Source: Verrucomicrobiota bacterium
GTDB lineage: Bacteria > Verrucomicrobiota > Verrucomicrobiia > Opitutales > Opitutaceae
Length of the DNA: 64,000 nt
Reading direction: 5' to 3'
Assembly: GCA_023416735.1 (NCBI GenBank)
Contig: JAEZGX010000026.1
Span: 156,111-220,110 of the forward strand
Part shown: piece by piece, positions 24,262 to 39,152 of the stretch
How positions within the stretch are numbered: the stretch's first letter is position 1
Layout: every line of letters starts with the position of its first letter
Program-made: the position numbers and the translations under genes
The notes under the pieces: model-generated
What the model saw: only the letters and a program-made list of their open reading frames with translations
Databases searched by the model: none
What the model was told of the DNA's origin: nothing

Positions 24262-25578
24262 ATGACTGACGTTCAATTCCTGCTGCGCGCCGGCGAGATG
24301 CCGACGCATTGGTATAACCTGCTGGCGGATTTTCCGGAGCCGTTGCCGCCGCCGCTGCATCCGGGCACGAAGCAGCCGGCGAAGCCGGAGGATTTTGCGG
24401 CGATTTTCCCGGAGAATTTGATCGCGCAGGAAATGACGCCGCAGCGGGAGGTGGAGATCCCGGAGGAAGTGCGGCAGGTTTACGCGCTCTACCGCCCTAC
24501 TCCGCTCCTGCGCGCGGTGCGGTTGGAGAAGGCGCTGCAAACGCCGGCTCACATTTATTACAAATACGAAGGCGTGAGCCCGGCCGGTAGTCACAAACCG
24601 AATACGGCGATTCCGCAGGCGTATTATAACAAGGTGGCGGGAACGAAGCGGCTGGCGACGGAGACGGGCGCGGGGCAATGGGGATCGTCGGTGGCGATGG
24701 CGTGCAAGGTCTTCGGGCTCGAATGCACGGTTTACATGGTGAAAGTCAGCTTCGGGCAGAAGCCGTATCGGAAGCTTTTGATGCAGACGTATGGGGCGGA
24801 TGTGTTCGCGAGCCCGAGCGAGCGGACGGAATTTGGGCGGAGGGTTTTGCGCGAGACGCCGGAGAGCAATGGCAGCCTCGGCATCGCGATCAGCGAGGCG
24901 ATCGAGGACACGGTGACGCATCCGGGGACCAAATACGCGCTCGGGAGCGTATTGAATCACGTGTGCCTGCACCAGACGGTGATCGGCGAAGAAACGATCA
25001 AGCAGATGGCGCTCGCGGGAGAGGAGCCGGATGTGGTGGTCGGCTGCGCGGGCGGCGGAAGCAACTTCGCCGGGATCGCGTTTCCGTTTGTGCGCGGGAG
25101 ACTGAAGGACGGGAAGAAGACGCGGATTCTGGCGGTCGAGCCGGCATCGTGTCCGTCGCTGACCAAAGGCGAGCTGCGTTATGATTTCGGCGACACGGCG
25201 CAGACGACCCCGCTGATGATGATGCACACGCTCGGCCATGATTTCATGCCGCCGAGCATTCATGCGGGTGGACTGCGGTATCACGGCATGGCACCGATGG
25301 TGAGCCACTGTCGGAAGCTGGGTTTGATTGAGGCCGTGGCGGTGCCGCAGACGAAAGTGTTCGAGGCGGGCGTGTTGTTCGCGCGCAGCGAAGGCTTGGT
25401 GCCGGCGCCGGAGTCGTCGCACGCGATAGCGGCGGTGGTGGATGAGGCGCTGAAGTGTCGCGAAGAAGGGAAGAAGCGCGTGATCGTGTTCAATCTCAGC
25501 GGAAACGGCTTGTTGGATCTCGCGGCGTATGAGGCGTATCTAGGTGGAAAGATCGTCGACCGGGACGGCGGAGTCTGA
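24262..25578 (+). CDS. Tryptophan synthase beta-like enzyme, TrpB2 type
   Basis: 438 residues, the longer TrpB2 form (classic TrpB is about 400). The PLP lysine is Lys112 in SPAGSHKPNTA, the catalytic Glu lies in ATETGAGQWGSS, and the glycine-rich phosphate loop is GCAGGGSNFAG. It should condense indole with serine. It stands alone with no trpA, as is common for TrpB2, which can act without the alpha subunit or rescue free indole. The start is the ATG directly before TDVQFLLRAGEMPTHWYN, the usual N-terminus. Confidence 0.93.
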   Translation: MTDVQFLLRAGEMPTHWYNLLADFPEPLPPPLHPGTKQPAKPEDFAAIFPENLIAQEMTPQREVEIPEEVRQVYALYRPTPLLRAVRLEKALQTPAHIYYKYEGVSPAGSHKPNTAIPQAYYNKVAGTKRLATETGAGQWGSSVAMACKVFGLECTVYMVKVSFGQKPYRKLLMQTYGADVFASPSERTEFGRRVLRETPESNGSLGIAISEAIEDTVTHPGTKYALGSVLNHVCLHQTVIGEETIKQMALAGEEPDVVVGCAGGGSNFAGIAFPFVRGRLKDGKKTRILAVEPASCPSLTKGELRYDFGDTAQTTPLMMMHTLGHDFMPPSIHAGGLRYHGMAPMVSHCRKLGLIEAVAVPQTKVFEAGVLFARSEGLVPAPESSHAIAAVVDEALKCREEGKKRVIVFNLSGNGLLDLAAYEAYLGGKIVDRDGGV

Positions 25579-25621
25579 GCTTCTCTCCTGCCCTCCTGCC
25601 CGCCGTGGAGGCGGCGGGCAG

Positions 25622-27844
25622 TTATTCGGCGTAATCGAATTCGCCGATTTTGGGGGCGGTGGAGTCGGCGCCGACGAAGACCTCGAAGCGGCCGGGTTCG
25701 GGGACGAAGCGCAGGTCGGCGTGGTGGAAGGCGAGATCAGAGGGTTTGAGCGTGAAGGTGACTTCGCGGGATTCGCCGGGTTTGAGGGTGATCTTCTGGA
25801 AACCTTTCAACTCGCGGACGGGGCGAGTGACGGAGCCGGCGATGTCACGGATGTAAAGTTGGGCGACCTCGGCGCCTTCGCGACGCCCGGTATTTGAGAT
25901 CGTGATACTGATGCGCTGCTCGCCGTCGGGGGTGAGGCGCGCGGTGGAGATCTTCGGCGCGAGGTAGTCGAATTTGGTGTAGGACAGGCCGAAGCCGAAG
26001 GGGAATTCGGGGGTGTTGGGAACGTCGAGGTATTGCGACTTCCATTTGTCCGGGCCTTTGGCGGGGTCGAACGGGCGGCCGGTGGCTTTGTGATTATAGA
26101 AGATCGGCACCTGGCCGATGCTGCGCGGGAACGTGACGGGAAGTTTGCCGGACGGATTGTGGGCGCCCGTGAGCAGGTCAACGACAGCGGGACCGCCCAT
26201 GGTGCCGGGGAGCCAGGCGAGGAGGATGGCGTCGGTGTTTTCGATGACCTTGCCGAGGGCGAGCGGGCGGCCGGTGAAGAGGACGAGGACGATGGGTTTT
26301 CCGGTTTGGCGAAGTTCGGCGAGGAGCTCGTCTTGCACGCCGGGCAGATCGATTTCGGAGCGGCTGGCGGCTTCGCCGCTCATGAACCAACCCTCACCGA
26401 GAACGGCGACGACGACGTCGGCGTTTTTGGCGGCGGCGATGGCTTCGTCGAAACCCGAGCGATCATCGCCGGAGGATTTCGCGCCGAGGGCGTAGGTGAC
26501 GCGGCCGGGGAAAGCTTCTTCGAGCGCGGTGCGAACGGTGATGGCTTCTTCTTCGCGTCCGCGACCGCGCCATTCGCCGATGAGGTCGCGTTGCGTGTCG
26601 GCGAGTTGGCCGACGAGAGCGATCCTGGCGTCGCGACGGAGCGGAAGGGCGTCGCGGGAGTTTTTGAGGAGAACGGCGGATTTACGGGCGAGGTCGCGCG
26701 CGTGTTCGAGGTGATCGGGGTGCAGCGTGAATTGTTTTTCGCGTTCTTCGTCGGAGTAGCGGTAGGGATCTTCGAAGAGGCCGAGGCGAGCTTTGGCGGT
26801 GAGGATGGCGGTGACGGCTTGGTCGAGGCGCTCCATCGAAACGGCGCCGGATTCGACGAGCGCGGGCAAATGCGGGCCGTAGATACGGCTCTCCATGTCC
26901 ATGTCGACGCCGGCGTTGAAGGCGATTTTGGCGGCTTCGGGTTCGTCGGCGGCGATGCCGTGTTCGAGGAGTTCGCGGACGGAGGTCCAGTCGGAGACGA
27001 CGAAGCCGTTGAAGCCCCATTCGTGTCGGAGGATATCGGTCACGAGAAATTTGTTGGCGGAGACCGGGACGCCGTTGAGGTCGTTGAAGCCGACCATGAA
27101 GGTGGCGACGCCGGCATCGAGCGCGGCTTTGAACGGCGGAAGGTAGATGTCGCGAAGGGTGATTTCCGGGATGTCGGTGGTGTTGTAGTCGCGTCCGGCC
27201 TGGGCGGCGCCGTAGGCGGCGAAGTGTTTCGCGCAGGCGAGGATCGTGTCCGTGCGTGACAGGTCGTCGCCTTGGAAACCGCGAACGCGAACACGCGCGA
27301 TGGCGCTGGTGAGAAAGGTGTCTTCGCCGGCGCTTTCCATGATGCGGCCCCAGCGCGGGTCGCGGGAGATGTCGAGCATCGGGGCGAACGTCCAATGCTG
27401 GCCGGCGGCGGAGGCTTCGATGGCGGCGATGCGTTCGGATTTTTCGATCGCTTCGAGATCCCAGGACGCGGCCTGGCCGAGGTTGATGGGGAAGATGGTG
27501 CGGTAGCCGTGGATGACGTCGAAGCCGAAGAGCAGCGGGATTTTCAGGCGCGTTTGTTCGACGGCGATTTTTTGGTAGGCGCGCGTGCGGGCGGGGCCGA
27601 TGGCGTTGAGGATGCTGCCGACGCGGCCGGCGGCGACCTCGGCCTCTAGGTTGCGGCGCGTGGCGGGCCCGGTCTCTTCGCCGGGCGCGGAGTATTGGAT
27701 GAGCTGGCCGATTTTTTCGTCGGTTGTCATCTGCGCGAGGAGCGCGGCGACCTGTTGCTTGAGGGCGGCTTCGTCAGGTTTTGCGGATGCAAGCAGCGCG
27801 GCGGAAAGAGCGGTGAACACGGCGGCGGCGGAGCGGAGTTTCAT
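25622..27844 (-). CDS. bglX: Secreted glycoside hydrolase family 3 beta-glucosidase
   Basis: 740 residues. Signal peptide (MKLRSAAAVFTALSAALLASA). The GH3 N-terminal barrel includes PLLFGFDVIHGYRTIFP, SRDPRWGRIMESAGED, KHFAAYGA and the nucleophile motif GFVVSDWTSVREL with Asp near residue 285. It is followed by the C-terminal alpha/beta sandwich and a fibronectin type III-like domain (VTVSNTG-type segments, ITLKPGESREVTFTL). Length and order match E. coli BglX. It should release glucose from beta-linked oligosaccharides in the periplasm. Confidence 0.94.
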   Translation of the reverse strand: MKLRSAAAVFTALSAALLASAKPDEAALKQQVAALLAQMTTDEKIGQLIQYSAPGEETGPATRRNLEAEVAAGRVGSILNAIGPARTRAYQKIAVEQTRLKIPLLFGFDVIHGYRTIFPINLGQAASWDLEAIEKSERIAAIEASAAGQHWTFAPMLDISRDPRWGRIMESAGEDTFLTSAIARVRVRGFQGDDLSRTDTILACAKHFAAYGAAQAGRDYNTTDIPEITLRDIYLPPFKAALDAGVATFMVGFNDLNGVPVSANKFLVTDILRHEWGFNGFVVSDWTSVRELLEHGIAADEPEAAKIAFNAGVDMDMESRIYGPHLPALVESGAVSMERLDQAVTAILTAKARLGLFEDPYRYSDEEREKQFTLHPDHLEHARDLARKSAVLLKNSRDALPLRRDARIALVGQLADTQRDLIGEWRGRGREEEAITVRTALEEAFPGRVTYALGAKSSGDDRSGFDEAIAAAKNADVVVAVLGEGWFMSGEAASRSEIDLPGVQDELLAELRQTGKPIVLVLFTGRPLALGKVIENTDAILLAWLPGTMGGPAVVDLLTGAHNPSGKLPVTFPRSIGQVPIFYNHKATGRPFDPAKGPDKWKSQYLDVPNTPEFPFGFGLSYTKFDYLAPKISTARLTPDGEQRISITISNTGRREGAEVAQLYIRDIAGSVTRPVRELKGFQKITLKPGESREVTFTLKPSDLAFHHADLRFVPEPGRFEVFVGADSTAPKIGEFDYAE

Positions 27845-28110
27845 GGTGGCAGGGGTTTGCGGGACTGACACCGACGCGAGCGAAGCCTTGGCGCATAAGG
27901 AGGGAGCCGAGGGCGAAGATGCAACCGCGGTCAGGAGAATCTGCCGTAGGTGACATAAACGATGCTGTTGCCTGAAAGTAGCATCGTGGGAAAAACGCTC
28001 GTCCGAAAAATTACGGGTTGTTCGATCAGGAAGAGTAACGGAATGTCGCGGGTTGGCGCCCGGCGCGGAAGCGCGACCGTGGCGCGTCGCCCCCTCAATT
28101 TTTCCAACGC

Positions 28111-29451
28111 ATGAATCCCTACGTATCCGAAGTCCTCGATCTGGTAGCGCGCCGCAATGCAGGTGAGCCGGAGTTTCTGCAAGCGGTGCATGAAGTGCTC
28201 GAGTCGCTCGCGCCGGTGATTGAGCGCCACAAAAAGTATCGGGACGGGCGCATCCTGGAGCGGGTGGTCGAGCCGGAGCGGCAGATTGTGTTTCGGGTGG
28301 CGTGGCAGGACGACCAAGGGCGGGTGCAGGTGAACCGCGGATTTCGCGTGCAGTTCAACAGTGCGATCGGGCCTTACAAAGGCGGGCTGCGGTTTCACCC
28401 GAGCGTGAACCTGGGGATTCTGAAGTTTCTCGGTTTCGAGCAGATCTTCAAAAACGCGCTGACGACGCTGCCGATGGGCGGCGGCAAGGGCGGGTCAGAT
28501 TTCGATCCGAAAGGAAAGTCGGACACGGAAGTGATGCGTTTCTGCCAGAGCTTCATGAACGAGCTCTATCGTCACATTGGTCCGAACACGGACGTGCCGG
28601 CGGGTGACATTGGCGTGGGTGCGCGCGAAGTCGGGTATTTGTTTGGACAATACAAGCGGATCGCGAACGAGTTCACGGGCGTGTTCACCGGCAAGGGCCT
28701 GAAGTGGGGCGGATCGTTGATTCGTCCCGAAGCGACGGGTTATGGCGCGGTGTATTTCGCCGAGGAGATGTTGAAGACGCGCGGCGACACGCTGGCGGGG
28801 AAAGTTTGCGCGGTGTCGGGCTCGGGCAATGTCGCGCAATTTACGGTGGAGAAGCTGCTGCAGCTCGGCGCAAAGCCGGTGACGTTGTCGGATTCGGACG
28901 GCAGCATTTACGATCCGTCGGGTTTCACGCCGGAGAAGCTCGCGTGGGTGATGCAGCTGAAGAATCAGCGACGCGGCCGGATCAAGGAATACACGGAGAA
29001 GTTTGGCGGGACATTTCTCGCGGGGCAGCGGCCGTGGTCGGCGCCGTGCGATTGTGCGTTTCCGAGTGCGACGCAGAACGAGATCGATGGCGAAGACGCG
29101 AAGACGCTTTTGAAGAACGGGTGCAAGCTCGTGTCGGAGGGCGCGAACATGCCGTCGACGCCGGACGCGGTGCACGCCTATCTTGCCGCGGGGATTCTGT
29201 ATGGTCCGGGCAAGGCGGCGAACGCGGGTGGCGTGGCGACGTCGGGCTTGGAGATGTCGCAGAATTCGATGCGGTTGAATTGGTCGCGCGAAGAAGTCGA
29301 TCAGCGCCTGCAACGGATCATGACGAACATCCACGAGAGTTGCCGGGCGACGGCGGCGGAGTATGGCGCGCCGGGCAATTATGTGTTAGGTGCGAACATC
29401 GCGGGATTCACGAAAGTGGCGGACGCGATGTTGGAGCAAGGCGTGTTGTAA
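28111..29451 (+). CDS. gdhA: Glutamate dehydrogenase, NADP type
   Basis: 446 residues, the hexameric bacterial form. It makes glutamate from 2-oxoglutarate, ammonium and NADPH. Motifs: PYKGGLRFHPSVNL, GGGKGGSDFDPKGKSD (with the catalytic Lys), PAGDIGVGAREVGYLFGQY, and the Rossmann SGSGNVAQFT. About 240 bases of non-coding DNA precede it. An ACCACGAA-type palindrome follows. It lies close to gltBD, so both ammonium assimilation routes are encoded within 10 kb. Confidence 0.96.
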   Translation: MNPYVSEVLDLVARRNAGEPEFLQAVHEVLESLAPVIERHKKYRDGRILERVVEPERQIVFRVAWQDDQGRVQVNRGFRVQFNSAIGPYKGGLRFHPSVNLGILKFLGFEQIFKNALTTLPMGGGKGGSDFDPKGKSDTEVMRFCQSFMNELYRHIGPNTDVPAGDIGVGAREVGYLFGQYKRIANEFTGVFTGKGLKWGGSLIRPEATGYGAVYFAEEMLKTRGDTLAGKVCAVSGSGNVAQFTVEKLLQLGAKPVTLSDSDGSIYDPSGFTPEKLAWVMQLKNQRRGRIKEYTEKFGGTFLAGQRPWSAPCDCAFPSATQNEIDGEDAKTLLKNGCKLVSEGANMPSTPDAVHAYLAAGILYGPGKAANAGGVATSGLEMSQNSMRLNWSREEVDQRLQRIMTNIHESCRATAAEYGAPGNYVLGANIAGFTKVADAMLEQGVL

Positions 29452-29466
29452 GGGGCGGAAATGAGG

Positions 29467-29540
29467 AACCACGAATGGACACGAACGAACACGAATTCCT
29501 GACCGGTTTTGATTCGTGCCAATTTGGGTCCATTCGTGGT
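29467..29540. repeat. ACCACGAA-type palindrome, complete copy
   Basis: The left arm begins ACCACGAATGGACACGAA (about 29468) and the right arm ends TCCATTCGTGGT at 29540. The outer 12-13 bases pair perfectly and the inner part more loosely around a 14-base loop. It lies between gdhA and the next gene, whose likely ATG is only four bases beyond the right arm. Confidence 0.85.
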
Positions 29541-29544
29541 GAGT

Positions 29545-32142
29545 ATGAATAGAAGTTCGGGAATGGCAGGTGCGTCGAAGCCGGGAGCGCGGTCCACGGA
29601 GACGACGGGTCTTCAGGGCATTGACCGCGTGCTGCGCGGGATCGAGCCCGGTGACAATATCGTGTGGGAGGTCGACACGATCGAGGAGTATCAGGAGCTG
29701 GTGAGTCCGTATGTGGCAGCGGCGCGCGTGGCGGGAAGAAAGGTCATTTATTTCCGTTTCGCGGACCACCACACGCTGGTGGAGGAGCAGGAAGGCGCGG
29801 AGATTTGCGAAGTGAATGCGGGCGCGGGTTTCGAGGCGGTGGTGCGGCAGGTGCACGACGTGATTGAGCGGGCGGGCACGCGGGTGATTTATGTTTTCGA
29901 CTGCTTGTCGCATCTGGCGGACCGCTGGATGTCGGACCAGAGCCTTGGGAATTTCTTCATGCTGACGTGTCCGCGTCTCCGGGATTTGGAGACGGTGACA
30001 TATTTCGCGCTCTATCGGGACAAGCACTCGCTGTATGCGTTGGAGCCGATTCGGCAGACGACGCAGTTTCTGCTGGATGTGTTTCGTTTGGACCTGAGGC
30101 TGTATGTGCGACCGGTGAAGGTGCAGCATCGCTCGCGCGAGGCGATGAACACGATTCACGTGCGGCACGGCGGGGAGTTTTTGCCGGTGAAGGACAGTGC
30201 GGTGTTGGCGCAAATCTTGTCGCGCACGCAGTGGCCGCGTTTGCAGAGCGATCGGCGCAGCGGGTATTGGCGGCGGTTATTTCAGGAGGCGGCGCAGGTT
30301 TCGAAGGAGTGGCGGGAGGAGCGCGGGTCGGCGGAGCGGCGGGCGGAGATGACGAAGAAAGTTTTCGCGGCGCTGCGGGTGCATCGATCGGGCATCGCTT
30401 CGCTGGTGGAGCGGCATTTGACGCTCGAGGATTTTCTGCTCGTGCGCGATCGGATGATTGGGATCGGGTCAGTCGGCGGGAAGACGCTGGGGATGTTGGT
30501 GTCGCGCGCGATCCTGCGCGATCGCGATCCGGAGCTGGCGAGCCGGCTTGAGGCGCATGATTCGTTTTTCGTAGGGGCGGAAGTGTTCGTGACGTTTCTC
30601 GTGCAGAACGGAGTGTGGTGGTTGCGCGAGGATCAGAAGAAACCGGAGAAGTTTCTGGTCGGGCTGGATGAAGGGCGACGGCGCACGCTGAACGGAATTT
30701 TTCCGGAGCACATCAACGAGCAGTTTCGCGGGATGTTGGATTATTTCGGCGAGTCGCCGTATATCGTGCGATCGAGTTCGATTCTCGAGGATGCACGCGG
30801 GAATGCGTTTTCCGGAAAATACGAAAGTGTATTCGTGGTGAATCGCGGATCGCGGGAGGAGCGGATGCGGGCGTTGCTGGATGCGGTGCGGCGGGTGTAT
30901 GCGAGCGTGTTGGAGGAAGAGGCGCTGCGTTATCGGCGGCGGCGTGGATTGTTGGAGAGCGAAGAGCGGATGGCGCTGTTGATCATGCGGGTGTCGGGCG
31001 CGGCGCATGGAAGATATTATTATCCGCAGGCGGCGGGCGTGGGGCTGTCGTATAATCCCTTCGTGTGGCATCCGGACATCGATCCGCGCGCGGGGGTGTT
31101 GCGGCTGGTATTCGGATTGGGCACACGCGCGGTGGATCGGTCGGATGACGACTACACGCGATTGGTGGCGTTGAATGCGCCGACGCGACGGCCGGAGGCG
31201 AGTTTCGAGGAAGTGCGCGATCACTCGCAGCGGCGGATGGATTGTTTGGATTTGATGGAAGGGACATTTTTGTCGGTCCCCTTTGGCGAGGTGCTGGAAG
31301 AGCAGGTCGACTATCCGGCGGATCTGTATCTCACGCCGACGGACGTGGAGGGTTACCCCTGCATCACGTTCGAGCGATTATTGCGGGAGACGAGCGTGCC
31401 GGACGATTTGCGGCGGATGTTGCGCGTGTTGGAGGAGGCGTATGAGGCGCCGGTGGACATCGAGTTCGCGTTGAACTTCATCGCGGACGGAACGTATCGG
31501 ATTCACTTGCTGCAGTGCCGGACCTTTCAAGTGCGACGCGAAGGAGCGGGCCAGTTATCGGCTGTATCCGGAAAACAAACACGCTTGATGACGGCGCATG
31601 GCGCGGTGATTGGCGTGAGCCGGGAGGTGCGGCTGACGCGCATCGTGTATGTGGTGCAGGAGACGTATGCGAAGCTGACGGAGCAGGAGCGCTATGCGGT
31701 CGCGCGATTGATCGGGCGGCTGAATCCGACGCATCCCGTGGGCGATCGCGGATTGATGCTGATTGGGCCCGGGCGTTGGGGGACGCAAAGTCCGGCGTTA
31801 GGGATTCCGGTGCATTTTGGGGAGATCAGCCGGGCCTCGGTGATCTGCGAAGTCGTGGCGATGCACGAGCGATTGATCCCGGACGTGTCGCTCGGCACGC
31901 ATTTCTTCAACGATCTCGTGGAGCACGACATGATGTATGTGGCGTATTTCCCGCGGAAGACGGGCAACTCGGTCGATGAAGCGTGGTTCAGGAATGCGCC
32001 GAGCCGGTTGTTGGAATTGGAGCCGTCAGCGGCGGCGCTGGAGAATGTCGTGCGCGTGATCGATTTCCGCGAAGGAGACGAGCCGGTGTTTTTCCGCGCG
32101 GATGCGACCGCGCAGGAAGCGGTGGTGTTTCGGGTGGAGTGA
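29545..32142 (+). CDS. KaiC-like domain fused to a PEP synthase/PPDK ATP-grasp domain
   Basis: About 865 residues. The first 200 residues look like a KaiC/RecA-type fold (GIDRVLRGIEPGDNIVWEVDTIEEYQ) but the Walker A lysine motif is missing, so it is probably not an ATPase. A helical linker follows, then the N-terminal ATP-grasp domain of pyruvate phosphate dikinase/PEP synthase (YIVRSSSILEDARGNAFSGKYESV, QAAGVGLSYNPF, LLQCRTFQV). The phospho-histidine swivelling domain and PEP TIM barrel of true PPDK are absent; instead there is an uncharacterised C-terminal domain (GDRGLMLIGPGRWGTQSPALG). Role unknown. The start could also be ATG 29563. Confidence 0.75.
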   Translation: MNRSSGMAGASKPGARSTETTGLQGIDRVLRGIEPGDNIVWEVDTIEEYQELVSPYVAAARVAGRKVIYFRFADHHTLVEEQEGAEICEVNAGAGFEAVVRQVHDVIERAGTRVIYVFDCLSHLADRWMSDQSLGNFFMLTCPRLRDLETVTYFALYRDKHSLYALEPIRQTTQFLLDVFRLDLRLYVRPVKVQHRSREAMNTIHVRHGGEFLPVKDSAVLAQILSRTQWPRLQSDRRSGYWRRLFQEAAQVSKEWREERGSAERRAEMTKKVFAALRVHRSGIASLVERHLTLEDFLLVRDRMIGIGSVGGKTLGMLVSRAILRDRDPELASRLEAHDSFFVGAEVFVTFLVQNGVWWLREDQKKPEKFLVGLDEGRRRTLNGIFPEHINEQFRGMLDYFGESPYIVRSSSILEDARGNAFSGKYESVFVVNRGSREERMRALLDAVRRVYASVLEEEALRYRRRRGLLESEERMALLIMRVSGAAHGRYYYPQAAGVGLSYNPFVWHPDIDPRAGVLRLVFGLGTRAVDRSDDDYTRLVALNAPTRRPEASFEEVRDHSQRRMDCLDLMEGTFLSVPFGEVLEEQVDYPADLYLTPTDVEGYPCITFERLLRETSVPDDLRRMLRVLEEAYEAPVDIEFALNFIADGTYRIHLLQCRTFQVRREGAGQLSAVSGKQTRLMTAHGAVIGVSREVRLTRIVYVVQETYAKLTEQERYAVARLIGRLNPTHPVGDRGLMLIGPGRWGTQSPALGIPVHFGEISRASVICEVVAMHERLIPDVSLGTHFFNDLVEHDMMYVAYFPRKTGNSVDEAWFRNAPSRLLELEPSAAALENVVRVIDFREGDEPVFFRADATAQEAVVFRVE

Positions 32143-32150
32143 GAGGGCAC

Positions 32151-32179
32151 AAAAAAAGCCCGGCGCGGACGCCGGGCTT
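32151..32179 (-). terminator. Intrinsic terminator of the glutamate synthase operon
   Basis: A perfect 10-base stem (AAGCCCGGCG/CGCCGGGCTT) with a CGGA loop. On the minus strand it is followed by a run of seven T residues. It lies 19 bases beyond the gltD stop codon. On the plus strand it could also serve the convergent KaiC-like fusion gene. Confidence 0.92.
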
Positions 32180-32197
32180 GGTGAGAGACGTGATCCT

Positions 32198-33682
<1,485 letters not shown>

Positions 33683-33706
33683 GGGAAAATTTAGCTGAGA
33701 GCTGGT

Positions 33707-38377
<4,671 letters not shown>

Positions 38378-38496
38378 TTAGGTCAGTTTAAGATCTGCGA
38401 TCTGGAAAGTGAGAATCAGGGCGAAGCGGTGCGCAGCGCGGCCGGGTCGCCAGTGAGGCGCTTGCGGGAGTGACTGAGATGGAAAATCGGAAGCAT

Positions 38497-38530
38497 AAAA
38501 AAGGCCGTTCTCGTCGTTGCGAGAGCGGCC
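38497..38530 (-). terminator. Intrinsic terminator of the glutaredoxin-like gene
   Basis: Arms 38503-38513 and 38520-38530 form an 11-base stem with one wobble pair. On the minus strand it is followed by six T residues (the A-run 38497-38502 on the plus strand). It lies about 40 bases past the stop of the minus-strand glutaredoxin gene. Confidence 0.85.
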
Positions 38531-38568
38531 CGTTGGGAGTCGTTAGTTACGGAGAGCTCTCAGCAGCA

Positions 38569-38904
38569 TCAGAAGAAGCGCACCGTTTTAGTAGCCATCT
38601 TCGCGTGCTCTTCGTCGGAACAGCCGGCGTTCGTCGGAGCGTCGGCGGGAGCGTCGACAGGTTTTATCAGATCGTTGCTGAGAAGGTAGTTTTCGACTTC
38701 TTCGCCGGAAACGTCGGCGAGCATCACGCCATCGATCTCAACGCAGGGCGAGAGAGGCTGGCCGGACTTGGCGACCATCTCCGCGTAGTTGGCGCGGTTG
38801 TTGATGATGTCGATGTCCTCGTAAGCGAGGTTGTATTTGCGCATGATCGCGCGCACGCCATTTGACCAGCCGCAGGAGGGCTTGAGATAGGCTTTGATCT
38901 TCAT
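38569..38904 (-). CDS. Glutaredoxin-like protein with CGWS motif
   Basis: 111 residues. Thioredoxin fold with the monothiol-like site CGWS (Cys11, Ser14) in MKIKAYLKPSCGWSNGVRAIM, a cis-Pro region (GQPLSPCVEIDGVML) and GEEVENYLLSNDLI. The cysteine before the VEIDG strand could pair with Cys11. The C-terminus adds about 25 residues (DAPADAPTNAGCSDEEHAKMATKT) with one more cysteine. It may handle mixed disulfides or iron-sulfur clusters; the partner is unknown. ATG 38904 is chosen because the fold starts there. Confidence 0.85.
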   Translation of the reverse strand: MKIKAYLKPSCGWSNGVRAIMRKYNLAYEDIDIINNRANYAEMVAKSGQPLSPCVEIDGVMLADVSGEEVENYLLSNDLIKPVDAPADAPTNAGCSDEEHAKMATKTVRFF

Positions 38905-39057
38905 GCGATGAACGTGTGCGGGTGCAAAAGCGGCGCAAGGTATAGGTCCGGTTTTCCCGCAATCAAGGACTGTTTTGGGCCAAAGAAGAAAAAGTTTTGT
39001 GAGAGCAGACGGGTTGCGGCTCGGCATGAAGAGCGGGATGGCCGGCGGACTTCCAAG

Positions 39058-39086
39058 TGGATTCTTCGCTTCGCTCGGAATGACAG
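39058..39086. repeat. GGATTCTTCGCTTC dispersed repeat, copy 2
   Basis: Second copy of the 29-base element seen at 19971-19999, in the same orientation, in the gap between the glutaredoxin and epimerase genes. The centre is CGCTCGG instead of CCCGCAG. Confidence 0.6.
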
Positions 39087-39152
39087 ACGTTCGCGTCACG
39101 CGGGCCGATTTGGAGCTTCCCGCGGTGTGCGGCGGCTCATATTAGGCGGGAA

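Noticed and set aside
8233..30165. Other CACGTG sites as additional parS copies
   Set aside because: None is flanked by the TGTT/AACA arms needed for ParB recognition.
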